Shown here: positions 8,002-15,814 of the stretch, piece by piece
Layout: the number at the start of each line of letters is the position of its first letter
How positions within the stretch are numbered: the first letter of the stretch is position 1
Assembly: GCF_001418335.1 (NCBI RefSeq)
Contig: NZ_LIPP01000174.1
Span: forward strand, 1 to 52,256
DNA: 52,256 bases
Reading direction: 5' to 3'
Origin: Streptomyces aurantiacus
GTDB taxonomy: Bacteria; Actinomycetota; Actinomycetes; Streptomycetales; Streptomycetaceae
Made by a program: the position numbers and the translations under genes
Notes under the pieces: model-generated
The model's database searches: none
What the model was told of the DNA's origin: nothing
Seen by the model: the letters and a program-made list of their open reading frames with translations, nothing else

Positions 8002-8537
8002 CGACGCGGACCACCGACGTCCCCCCGACGCCCGGGGACCCGCGGCGCTCATGGCTGCGGGAGCACTCCGAACTCGGCGTCTGCGTCATGCTGCTGGCGC
8101 TCGGCGTGCTGGTGCTGACCGACGCGCTCACCATGGACGTCGAGATCACCCAGCGCGGGCCCGTCGGGCCGAAGACCGTGCCGGTCGTGGTCGGTATCGG
8201 GCTCCTGGTGATCGCCGCGCTGCTCGCCGTCGACGTGCTGCGCGGCGGTCGTGGCGAGGCGGAGGGCGGCGAGGACATCGACCTCTCCGAACCGGCCGAC
8301 TGGCGCACGGTGTCACTGCTCGCCGGGGTGTTCCTCGGCGCGGCCGTCCTCATCGAACCACTCGGCTTCCCCATCGCGGGCGCGCTCCTCTTCTGGGGAG
8401 CCGCCTTCACCCTGGGCAGCCGCCGCTTCGACCGTGATCCGCTCATCGCGGCCGTCCTGTCCCTCGTCACGTACGCCGTGTTCAACAACCTGCTCGGGGT
8501 GCCACTGCCGGGCGGCCCGCTGATGGGAGTGCTGTGA
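7998..8537 (+). CDS. tctB: Tripartite tricarboxylate transporter, small membrane subunit TctB
   Basis: TctB is the small four-helix membrane subunit of TTT transporters. This 179-residue protein has four hydrophobic segments (about 22-40, 55-75, 108-130 and 150-172), with a charged, Gly/Glu-rich cytoplasmic loop around residues 78-100. It starts at a GTG overlapping the tctC stop codon by 4 bp, so it is probably translationally coupled. Sequence conservation in TctB is weak across the family; the assignment rests on topology, length and its position between tctC and tctA. Confidence 0.9.
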   Translation: MTTRTTDVPPTPGDPRRSWLREHSELGVCVMLLALGVLVLTDALTMDVEITQRGPVGPKTVPVVVGIGLLVIAALLAVDVLRGGRGEAEGGEDIDLSEPADWRTVSLLAGVFLGAAVLIEPLGFPIAGALLFWGAAFTLGSRRFDRDPLIAAVLSLVTYAVFNNLLGVPLPGGPLMGVL

Positions 8538-8538
8538 C

Positions 8539-10050
8539 ATGAACGCCTTCAACTCCCTGATGGACGGCTTCGGTACGGCTCTGACACCCGTCAATCTGCT
8601 GTGGGCCGCCCTCGGCGTGCTGCTGGGTACCGCGATCGGCGTACTGCCCGGCATCGGGCCCGCGATGGCGGTGGCGCTGCTGCTCCCGGTGACGTACGGG
8701 CTTGAGCCGATCGGCGCGTTCATCATGTTCGCGGGGATCTACTACGGCGCGATGTTCGGCGGTTCGACCACCTCGATCCTGCTGAACACGCCCGGCGAGA
8801 GCGCTGCCGTGGTCGCGGCCATGGAGGGCAATCCCATGGCCAAGGCGGGGCGCGGCGCACAGGCGCTCGCGGCTGCCGCCATCGGCCACTTCGCGGGCGG
8901 CCTGATCGGTACGGTCCTGCTGGTCGCGCTCGCTCCGACGGTCGCCGACCTCGCGGTGGACATCGGCGCGCCGGACTACTTCGCGATCATGGTGCTGGCG
9001 TTCATCGCGGTGACGTCGGTGCTGGGCTCGTCACGGATCAGAGGGCTCGCGTCCCTGCTCATCGGCCTGACCCTCGGCCTCGTCGGCCTGGACCAGATGA
9101 CCGGCCAGCAGCGGCTCACCTTCGGGTCCCTGCAACTCGCCGACGGCATCGACGTGGTGATCGTGGCGGTCGGTCTGTTCGCGATCGGCGAGGCCCTGTG
9201 GGTGGCGGCGCACCTGCGGCGCCTGCCGGGAGAACCGATCCCGGTGGGCCGCCCCTGGCTGGGCCGTGACGATCTGAAGCGGACCTGGAAGTCGTGGCTG
9301 CGCGGCCCGCTCATCGGCTTCCCGTTCGGCGCGATCCCCGCCGGTGGCGCCGAGATCCCCACCTTCCTGTCGTACGCCACGGAGAAGCGCCTGTCGAAGC
9401 ACAAGGACGACTGGGGCAGGGGCGCCATCGAGGGCGTGGCGGGGCCGGAGTCGGCGGCGTCGGCCTCCGCGGCGGGCACGCTGGTGTCCATGCTGACCCT
9501 GGGTCTGCCGACGACGGCGGTCGCGGCCGTCATGCTGGCGGCCTTCCAGCAGTACGGCATCCAGCCGGGCCCGCTCCTCTTCGAGCGCGAGCCCGACCTG
9601 GTGTGGGGCCTGATCGCCTCCCTCTTCGTCGGCATGGTGCTGCTGCTGGCCCTCAACCTGCCGCTGGCACCGGTGTGGGCGAAGCTGCTGCGCATCCCCC
9701 GTCCGTACCTGTACGCGGGCATCCTGTTCTTCGCGGCGGTCGGCGCGTACGCGGTCGGCGGCGAGGTCATCGACCTGGTGATCCTGCTGATCATCGGCCT
9801 GATCGGCTTCGGCATGCGGCGCTACGGGCTGCCGGTGCTGCCCGCCGTCATCGGCGTCATCCTCGGCCCCAACGCCGAGCAACAGCTCCGCCGCGCCCTG
9901 CAGATCAGCGACGGCAGCGTCTCGGGACTGGTCGACACGCCCTTCTCGGTGACGGTGTACACGGTGACGGCTCTGCTGCTGATCTGGCCGCTGCTGGGGA
10001 AGCTCGTGACGCGTGTGACCCGGGGAACCCGCGGGCGCGCCAAGGCCTGA
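8539..10050 (+). CDS. tctA: Tripartite tricarboxylate transporter, large membrane subunit TctA
   Basis: TctA is the large permease subunit, about 12 membrane helices, driven by an ion gradient. The 503-residue length equals the family standard. Recognisable stretches are GVLPGIGPAMAVALLLP near residue 35, YYGAMFGGSTTSILLNTPGE around 70-90 and the second-repeat counterpart GVAGPESAASASAAGTLV near 305, the two pseudo-symmetric loops that define TctA. The ATG lies one base after the tctB stop. With tctC and tctB it makes a complete transporter, apparently under the divergent CitA/CitB-type system. Confidence 0.95.
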   Translation: MNAFNSLMDGFGTALTPVNLLWAALGVLLGTAIGVLPGIGPAMAVALLLPVTYGLEPIGAFIMFAGIYYGAMFGGSTTSILLNTPGESAAVVAAMEGNPMAKAGRGAQALAAAAIGHFAGGLIGTVLLVALAPTVADLAVDIGAPDYFAIMVLAFIAVTSVLGSSRIRGLASLLIGLTLGLVGLDQMTGQQRLTFGSLQLADGIDVVIVAVGLFAIGEALWVAAHLRRLPGEPIPVGRPWLGRDDLKRTWKSWLRGPLIGFPFGAIPAGGAEIPTFLSYATEKRLSKHKDDWGRGAIEGVAGPESAASASAAGTLVSMLTLGLPTTAVAAVMLAAFQQYGIQPGPLLFEREPDLVWGLIASLFVGMVLLLALNLPLAPVWAKLLRIPRPYLYAGILFFAAVGAYAVGGEVIDLVILLIIGLIGFGMRRYGLPVLPAVIGVILGPNAEQQLRRALQISDGSVSGLVDTPFSVTVYTVTALLLIWPLLGKLVTRVTRGTRGRAKA

Positions 10051-10140
10051 CGGGTACGGCGGGTACGGCGGTCACCGGGCGCTGCGGCGGGCCGTGCACT
10101 GACGGCGGCCGGTGCTCTCACGGCAGCCGATGCGCTGCCG

Positions 10141-10194
10141 CGTCTGCGGCGTCTGCCGCGTCTGCGGCGTCTGCGGCGTCTGCGGCGTCTGCGG
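10141..10194. repeat. Six tandem copies of a 9-bp unit
   Basis: CGTCTGCGG is repeated six times, with one copy carrying CCG at its end, in the gap between tctA and the MFS gene. It is not part of a convincing gene. Confidence 0.9.
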
Positions 10195-10214
10195 CCCACG
10201 GTCGGACAACTTCC

Positions 10215-10250
10215 TTGCCCACTCCCGCACACCGACCTAGCCTGCTTTTG
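10215..10250 (+). promoter_or_regulatory. Probable promoter of the MFS gene, leaderless transcript
   Basis: TTGCCC (10215-10220) and TAGCCT (10238-10243) are separated by 17 bp, matching a housekeeping-type promoter of Streptomyces. The expected start point, seven bases after the -10, falls on the first base of the GTG start codon at 10250. Confidence 0.5.
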
Positions 10251-11458
10251 TGCCGCTAATAAACAAAACCCGAAAGCACAACGGCGTGCCGGGTGACCAC
10301 AGCAGCGACCTCACCCGGCTCCGCGTCGTCCTCACCGTCTTCTTCGCCCTGGACGGCTTCGTCTTCGCGGGATGGGTCGTCCGCATTCCCGCGATCAAAG
10401 AGCAGACCAACGCCTCCACCACCGCACTGGGGCTCGCCCTCCTCGGCGTCTCCGCGGGCGCCGTCATCACCATGATCCTCACCGGCCGCCTCTGCCGGCG
10501 CTACGGCAGCCACCCCGTCACCGTCGCCTGCGCCGCCCTGCTCTCGCTCAGCATCGCTCTGCCACCGCTCACCCACTCGGCACTCGCGCTGGGCGCCGTT
10601 CTGCTGATCTTCGGCAGCGCGTACGGGGGGATAAACGTCGCGTTCAACAGCGCCGCCGTCGACCTGGTGAAGGCGATGCGCCGCCCCATCATGTCCAGCT
10701 TCCACGCCGCTTTCAGCCTCGGCGGCATGACCGGTGCCGGACTGGGCGCGCTGGTCGCCGGTGTCCTGTCCCCCACCCAGCACCTGCTCGGCCTCACCGC
10801 GATCGGGCTGCTCGTCACCGTCCTCGCGGGCCGGGCCCTGCTGCGTATCCGGCCCCCGGCACCACCGGAGAACGCACCGCGGTCCGAGTCGGCGCCGCGC
10901 CGCCTCGGACCCCGTACCCGCCCGCTCGTGATCACCTTCGGTCTCATCGCCCTGTGCACGGCATACGGCGAAGGGGCCATGGCCGACTGGAGCGCCCTGC
11001 ACCTGGAACACGACCTGGCCGCCTCACCGGGCACCGCGGCGGTCGGTTACTCCTGCTTCGCGCTCGCCATGACCATCGGCCGCCTGACCGGCACCCGGCT
11101 GCTCGAACGCCTGGGCCAGACACGCACCCTGGTGGCCGGCGGCACGACCGCCGCGATCGGCATGCTCATCGGCGCCCTCGCCCCCTCCCTGTGGGCAGCG
11201 CTCCTCGGCTTCGTGATCACCGGGCTCGGCCTCGCCAACCTCTTCCCCACGGCGGTCGAGCGCGCCGGCACACTGGCCGGCCCCGACGGAGTCGCGATCG
11301 CCTCCACCCTCGGCTACGGCGGCATGCTCCTGGGGCCACCCGCCATCGGGTTCATGGCGGACTGGTTCTCCCTTCCCGCCGCCCTCACCAGCGTCGCGGC
11401 GCTGGCCGCCACGGCAGCCGTCATCGGATTCGTCACACGCCGTGCGGCAGAACGCTGA
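10250..11458 (+). CDS. Major facilitator superfamily transporter
   Basis: The 402-residue protein has about twelve hydrophobic segments and the layout of the YbjJ/YfcJ-like MFS branch. The loop between helices 2 and 3 has TGRLCRRYGSHP, a form of the MFS motif A, and the second half repeats it with GRLTGTRLLERLGQTR. Conserved-looking stretches FFALDGFVFAGWVVRIPAIK and FGSAYGGINVAFNSAAVD are in the N-terminal half. Substrate is unknown. The N-terminal basic stretch MPLINKTRKHNG is unusually AT-rich at DNA level (10250-10280) compared with its surroundings. It is convergent with the acyl-CoA dehydrogenase gene. Confidence 0.88.
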   Translation: MPLINKTRKHNGVPGDHSSDLTRLRVVLTVFFALDGFVFAGWVVRIPAIKEQTNASTTALGLALLGVSAGAVITMILTGRLCRRYGSHPVTVACAALLSLSIALPPLTHSALALGAVLLIFGSAYGGINVAFNSAAVDLVKAMRRPIMSSFHAAFSLGGMTGAGLGALVAGVLSPTQHLLGLTAIGLLVTVLAGRALLRIRPPAPPENAPRSESAPRRLGPRTRPLVITFGLIALCTAYGEGAMADWSALHLEHDLAASPGTAAVGYSCFALAMTIGRLTGTRLLERLGQTRTLVAGGTTAAIGMLIGALAPSLWAALLGFVITGLGLANLFPTAVERAGTLAGPDGVAIASTLGYGGMLLGPPAIGFMADWFSLPAALTSVAALAATAAVIGFVTRRAAER

Positions 11459-11542
11459 GTCCCGTGCGCGTACGCCTGCCGGTTGCCGGTTGCCGGTTAC
11501 CGGGGGCGTCGGGCACCACGTACTGCACGGCGGCAACGATCC

Positions 11543-12733
11543 TCACGTGCCGAGTCCTCCTCGCTCGACCAGTTGGCCCGCGATGACGTTGCGCTGGATC
11601 TCATTGGTGCCTTCGCCGACGATCATCAGCGGGGCGTCACGGAAGTAGCGCTCCACGTCGAATTCGGTGGAGTAGCCGTAACCACCGTGGACACGGACGG
11701 CGTTGAGGGTGATCTGCATGGCGGTCTCGGAGGCGAACAGCTTTGCCATACCTGCCTCCATGTCGACGCGGCGGCCTTCCTGGGCCTCTCGTGCGGCGTA
11801 CAGGGTGAGCTGACGCGCGGCCATCAAGGACGTGGCCATGTCGGCGAGGTAGTTGCCGACGGACTGGTGCTTCCAGATGGGTTTGCCGAACGATTCCCGC
11901 TCCTGGGCGTACGCGAGGGAGTCTTCCAGGGCTGCCCGGGCGACACCCAGCGCACGGGCGGCGACCTGGAGGCGTCCGGTCTCCAGCCCTTTCATCATCT
12001 GCGCGAATCCCTCCCCTTCGACTCCGCCGAGTACCGCGTCGGCCGATGCCCGGTAGCCGTCGAAGGACAGCTCGCAGCTTTCCACGCCCTTGTATCCCAG
12101 CTTGGGCAGATCACGTGAGACGGTCAGCCCCGGTCCGTGTTCGACGAGGAGGACGGAGATCCCCTTGTGCGCCGGGACGGCGTCGGGATCCGTCTTGCAC
12201 ATCAGGGCGATCAGCTGTGAGCGGCGGGAGTTCGTGATCCACGTCTTCGATCCGTTCACCACGTAGCCGTCCCCTTCCCCTTCCCCGTCCCCTCCCTCCT
12301 CCCTGCGCGCCACAGTCCGCATGGCCTGGAGGTCGGAGCCGCCGCCGGGTTCGGTCAGCGCCATCGTCGCCCTGATCTCGCCGGTGGCCATCCTCGGCAG
12401 GTAGCGCTGTTTTTGTTCCTCGGTGCCGAAGTGCAGCAGCAGTTTCGCGACGACGGTGTGGCCGCCCATGGCGCCGGCCAGACTCATCCAGCCGCGGGCG
12501 AGTTCCTCGGTGATCAGGACGTAGCACGGCATGGAAACGGGAGTCCCGCCGTACTCCTCGGGGATGGCGAGGCCGTAGATGCCGAGCTGCTTCATCTGCT
12601 CGATCAGCGCTTCGGGGTAGGCGTTGGCGTGCTCCAACTCCTGGACGACCGGTTTGACGTCCTTGTCGACGAAGTCGTGCACGGTGCTGACGATGAACTG
12701 CTCGTCGGCGGACAGGATGTCCAGCGTGCTCAT
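11543..12733 (-). CDS. Acyl-CoA dehydrogenase
   Basis: The 396-residue FAD enzyme oxidises an acyl-CoA to the 2-enoyl-CoA, passing electrons to ETF (etfBA is present 22 kb away). Motifs in order are TMALTEPGGGSDLQAMRT (FAD/substrate region), NGSKTWITNS, ERESFGKPIWKHQSV and HGGYGYSTEFDVERYFRDA, and the catalytic Glu lies in IVGEGTNEIQRN near residue 377, the position used by short/medium-chain enzymes. A short Gly/Glu insertion (EEGGDGEGEGDG) is encoded by a CCTTCCC-type repeat. The open frame runs upstream through the lyase gene, but MSTLDILSADEQF at 12733 is the natural start. It is the last gene of the leftward cluster and resembles mycobacterial fadE19 by context. Confidence 0.92.
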   Translation of the reverse strand: MSTLDILSADEQFIVSTVHDFVDKDVKPVVQELEHANAYPEALIEQMKQLGIYGLAIPEEYGGTPVSMPCYVLITEELARGWMSLAGAMGGHTVVAKLLLHFGTEEQKQRYLPRMATGEIRATMALTEPGGGSDLQAMRTVARREEGGDGEGEGDGYVVNGSKTWITNSRRSQLIALMCKTDPDAVPAHKGISVLLVEHGPGLTVSRDLPKLGYKGVESCELSFDGYRASADAVLGGVEGEGFAQMMKGLETGRLQVAARALGVARAALEDSLAYAQERESFGKPIWKHQSVGNYLADMATSLMAARQLTLYAAREAQEGRRVDMEAGMAKLFASETAMQITLNAVRVHGGYGYSTEFDVERYFRDAPLMIVGEGTNEIQRNVIAGQLVERGGLGT

Positions 12734-12768
12734 GATGGGAAGCTCCTCGTGTCGCTCTCGTGCTGCTC

Positions 12769-13641
12769 TCAAGCCGGTCCGGTGTCGGTCTGATGAGCAG
12801 GACGGCTGCCGCAGGCCCGGGCGAGGACAGCCCGCGCCCGCAGTACCACCGGCCGGTCGATCATCTGTCCCTCGTGAACCGCCACGGAGCCGCCCGCCGC
12901 CGCGGCGATGACGCCGTGCGCCCAGGACACCTCCCGTTCCGATGGCGTGAAGCCCCGGTCGGCGACATCGACCTGCCGGGGGTGGATGCACAACTTGCCC
13001 GTGTACCCGAGGGCGGCTGCGTGCTCCACGTCGGCCGACAGCAGCGCCTCGTCCTCGACCGAGGTCGTCACTCCGTCGACCGGTGCCGCGCATCCTGCCG
13101 CCGCGGCAGCGAGGACCAGCGCTGAACGGGCGTGGTGCAGGGCGTCGTACGACCGGTGGTCGACCCCGAGCTGCGTGGCCAGGTCGACGCTGCCGAAGGC
13201 GGGCCTGATGACCGACGCGACGGCGCAGACGTCCGGTGCCCGCAGGATGCCGCCCGCGGTTTCGATCAGCGGCACGATGCCGCTGTTCCCGGGCAGCCGC
13301 CGGGACAGGGCGACGAGGTCCTCCGGCGCCTGCGCCTTGGGCACCATCACGACATCGGTCAGGCCCGCGACCACGGCCAGGTCGTCCTCGTACCAGGGTG
13401 TGCCCACGCCGTTGATACGGACCATCGCCCGATGTCGCCGGCCCTGGCCCAGCCATGCCGCGGCATGGTCGCGCGCCTGCCGTTTGAGGTCCGGTGCGAC
13501 CGAGTCCTCCAGATCGACGATCACGACGTCGGCCGTGCCGGCCGCCGCCTTGTCGAACCGGTCCGGCCGGTGACCCGGTACGAAGAGGAAGGTCCGCGCG
13601 GTTGCGACGATCGCCGCGAGCGGGGACGCGTGTGTGTCCAC
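12769..13641 (-). CDS. CitE-like CoA-ester lyase (HpcH/HpaI aldolase/citrate lyase beta family)
   Basis: The 290-residue TIM-barrel protein matches the stand-alone CitE-like lyases, which cleave citramalyl-, malyl-, beta-methylmalyl- or itamalyl-CoA using Mg2+. It shows FVPGHRPDRFDKA at the N-terminus, VDLEDSVAPDLK, VRINGVGTPWYEDDL, the metal-binding glutamate in PLIETAGGI, the second acidic ligand in FGSVDLATQLGV, and GKLCIHPRQVD near the C-terminus. All active-site positions I can check are present. It lies between the hydratase and the acyl-CoA dehydrogenase, 35 bp before the latter, supporting a role in splitting a hydroxyacyl-CoA made by the hydratase. The precise substrate cannot be decided from sequence. 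Confidence 0.88.
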   Translation of the reverse strand: MDTHASPLAAIVATARTFLFVPGHRPDRFDKAAAGTADVVIVDLEDSVAPDLKRQARDHAAAWLGQGRRHRAMVRINGVGTPWYEDDLAVVAGLTDVVMVPKAQAPEDLVALSRRLPGNSGIVPLIETAGGILRAPDVCAVASVIRPAFGSVDLATQLGVDHRSYDALHHARSALVLAAAAAGCAAPVDGVTTSVEDEALLSADVEHAAALGYTGKLCIHPRQVDVADRGFTPSEREVSWAHGVIAAAAGGSVAVHEGQMIDRPVVLRARAVLARACGSRPAHQTDTGPA

Positions 13642-13658
13642 GGGCTGATCCCTTTGCG

Positions 13659-13698
13659 TTGACGAGTTGACGAGCTGACGAGCTGACGAGCTGACGAG
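13659..13698. repeat. Five tandem copies of an 8-bp unit
   Basis: The unit YTGACGAG is repeated five times in the gap between the hydratase and lyase genes, just upstream of the lyase start at 13641. It is not coding. Each copy also contains TGACGAG, so it could reduce or phase ribosome access, but no function is shown. Confidence 0.9.
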
Positions 13699-13748
13699 GC
13701 GCGCCGAGAGACAGTGCCGAGGCTGCGCCGCACAGGACCGGCCGTCGG

Positions 13749-14576
13749 TCAGGGACTGTGCAGACGGCCTGCGGCCGTTTGCCGCCCGTGGACATCGCGC
13801 ACCGCGGTCGTGGTTCCCTCCGGTCCCCTCACCGCCTCGACCACCATTCCCTGGTGGTCGAAGAGAGGTGACAGCAGCCGGTATTCGAAACGCTGGTCCC
13901 GGCCTTCGGACCGTCCCCGGGCCGCCTCCGCCATGGCCAGGGCCTGCAAGGGGCCGTGGGTCACAAGCCCCGGGTATCCCTCGACGTCACGCGCGTAGTC
14001 ACGGTCGTAGTGGATGCGGTGGCCGTTGTAGGTGAGAGCCGAGAACCGGAACAGGAGGGTGGGGGACACAGCGATCTCCCACTCGTGGTCCGCGGCCGGC
14101 ACGCGCGCGTCCGCCGCGGGCGTCGGATCCGTACGGACGGACGACGCCGCGACGGCCTCGCGATAGACGATGTCCTGCTCCTCGTCGATGACGACGCGTC
14201 CGTTCTGGATCACCTGGTGACTCACGACGACGAAGGTGAGGGCACCCGACCTGCCGCGCTTCTCCCGGACGGACAGCACCTTCGTGCGCCTGGTGGCGAC
14301 CTGACCGCAGCGCAGTGGCCCACGGCTTTCGACCCGGCCACCCGCCCACATCCGGCGGCGTCCTGGTCCTGGCGGGGCGGGGACGGTGCCCCGGGCCGGG
14401 TGACCGTCCGAACCGAGATCGTTCTGTGCGGGGCGCTCCAGGAGGTAGAGCCAGTGCCACAGCAGGGGCAGCGCCTCGCCGTTGTCCAGATCCGGGACCG
14501 GTACGTCCAACAGCCCGCCCAGTGCGTGCGCGGGGCCGGGAAGCAGTAGTTCGCTCCGCTCAGCGATCTCTTCCAC
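13749..14576 (-). CDS. MaoC/HTD2-type hydratase, mesaconyl- or itaconyl-CoA hydratase-like
   Basis: This 275-residue protein has the FAS1-like/MaoC double hot-dog layout of mesaconyl-C4-CoA hydratase and itaconyl-CoA hydratase. The N-terminal hot dog (1-130) is degenerate; the C-terminal one begins at about 165 with LLFRFSALTYNGHRIHYD, whose Asn-His pair and following Asp are the hydratase signature, followed by VTHGPLQA. GTG at 14576 is the start: AAGGAGGAA lies at ideal distance upstream, while the longer open frame above it overlaps the CoA-transferase gene. In the cluster it sits between a family III CoA-transferase and a CitE-like lyase, the order expected for adding water to a C5 unsaturated dicarboxylyl-CoA. 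A HTD2-like fatty acid role is less likely given the neighbours. Confidence 0.82.
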   Translation of the reverse strand: MEEIAERSELLLPGPAHALGGLLDVPVPDLDNGEALPLLWHWLYLLERPAQNDLGSDGHPARGTVPAPPGPGRRRMWAGGRVESRGPLRCGQVATRRTKVLSVREKRGRSGALTFVVVSHQVIQNGRVVIDEEQDIVYREAVAASSVRTDPTPAADARVPAADHEWEIAVSPTLLFRFSALTYNGHRIHYDRDYARDVEGYPGLVTHGPLQALAMAEAARGRSEGRDQRFEYRLLSPLFDHQGMVVEAVRGPEGTTTAVRDVHGRQTAAGRLHSP

Positions 14577-14623
14577 GGAAGTTCCTCCTTGCGACCGGAT
14601 CGGTCCGGCATCCGCCGGTTGGT

Positions 14624-15814
14624 TCAGATGGCGTGCTCGGCCCGCAGGGTGTCGATGTCGTCGGCGCCGTATCCGAGTTCGGCCAGGACGCCGAGGGTGT
14701 GCTGACCCGCTGCCGGGACCGCGTCCATGCGCGGGACGGTGCCGGCCAGGCCGACCGGCGGCAGCAGACTGGGCACCCCCTTCCCACTGGGCAGGAGGAC
14801 GTCCTGCCAACGGCCGCGGGCCCTGAGCACGGGGTGGGCCAGGAATTCCTGGACGTCGTAGACCTCCGCGTTGGCTATGCCGGCCCGGTCCAGGTGTTCC
14901 CGCGCCTGTTGGCTGTCGAGTTCACCGAAGCGGGCGGTGATGATCTCGTTCAGCTCCCGGCGATGGGCCACGCGGTCGGCGGTGGTGGCGAAGCGCCGGT
15001 CCTCGACGAGGTCGGGACGCCGGAGGAACTGATCGCACAGGGAGGCCCATTCGCGTTCGTTCTGCACCGTGAGCAGGACATCCCTGCCGTCGGACGCCGT
15101 ATAGGCACCGTACGGGGCGATCGTGGCGTGCTGGGTACCGATGCGCGGTGGCTGGGTGCCGCCGTGCCGTGTGTAGTGGGCGGGCTGGCTGACCCACTCG
15201 GCCAGCGCTTCGAACAGCGACACCTCGACGGCTCGGGCGACACCGGTGGTGGCCCGGGTGTAGAGGGCCGTGAGGATCCCGGAGTAGGCGTACATGCCGG
15301 CGGCGATGTCGGCGACGGACACCCCGACGCGGGCACTGCCGTACTCGTTGCCGGTGAGGGAGACCAGGCCCGTCTGGCACTGCACCAGCAGGTCGTACGC
15401 CTTGCGGTCGGCCCACGGTCCGGTGGACCCGTAGCCGGTGACGGAACAGGAGATCAGGGTAGGGAAGCGGGCCGCCAGGGCCTCGGCACCGAGGCCCAGA
15501 CGCGTGGCCGCGCCCGGCGCCAGGTTCTGTACGAACACGTCGGCCGTGGGGAGCAGGTCTTCCAGGACCTTTCGGCCCGCGGGCGTCTTCAGGTCGAGTG
15601 TCACGGATTCCTTGGAACGGTTGAGCCAGACGAAGTAGCTGGACTCCCCGTGCACGGTGGTGTCGTACCTGCGGGCGAAGTCGCCGCCCCCGGGGCGTTC
15701 GACCTTGATGACGCGCGCACCGAGGTCGGCCAGCTGGCGCGTGGCGAAGGGGGCGGCCACGGCCTGCTCGACGCTGACGACGGTGATGCCGGAGAGCGGC
15801 AGAGGTTCGGTCAT
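14624..15814 (-). CDS. Family III (CaiB/BaiF) CoA-transferase
   Basis: The 396-residue enzyme moves CoA from a donor thioester to a carboxylic acid. It begins PLSGITVVSVEQAVAAPFAT, followed by LADLGARVIKVERPGGGDFARR, and carries the catalytic aspartate in DRKAYDLLVQ (D141) plus VSLTGNE downstream, all hallmarks of this class. The ATG at 15814 overlaps the stop codon of the truncated hydrolase by 4 bp. Relatives include succinyl-CoA:mesaconate and mesaconyl-CoA C1-C4 transferases as well as formyl-CoA transferase; the MaoC and CitE neighbours favour a C5 or C6 dicarboxylate. The start is preferred over longer open frames because upstream residues are Arg/Gly-rich and read antisense-like. Confidence 0.9.
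   Translation of the reverse strand: MTEPLPLSGITVVSVEQAVAAPFATRQLADLGARVIKVERPGGGDFARRYDTTVHGESSYFVWLNRSKESVTLDLKTPAGRKVLEDLLPTADVFVQNLAPGAATRLGLGAEALAARFPTLISCSVTGYGSTGPWADRKAYDLLVQCQTGLVSLTGNEYGSARVGVSVADIAAGMYAYSGILTALYTRATTGVARAVEVSLFEALAEWVSQPAHYTRHGGTQPPRIGTQHATIAPYGAYTASDGRDVLLTVQNEREWASLCDQFLRRPDLVEDRRFATTADRVAHRRELNEIITARFGELDSQQAREHLDRAGIANAEVYDVQEFLAHPVLRARGRWQDVLLPSGKGVPSLLPPVGLAGTVPRMDAVPAAGQHTLGVLAELGYGADDIDTLRAEHAI

Noticed and set aside
10141..10194. CRISPR-like array
   Set aside because: The 9-bp units are directly abutting without spacers and there are no cas genes; it is a simple tandem repeat, as are those at 13659, 18411 and 26073.
11543..13795. One continuous 750-codon minus-strand protein joining the acyl-CoA dehydrogenase to an upstream extension
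   Set aside because: The first 350 codons are antisense-like and overlap the CitE-like gene in a different frame; MSTLDIL at 12733 is the natural start.
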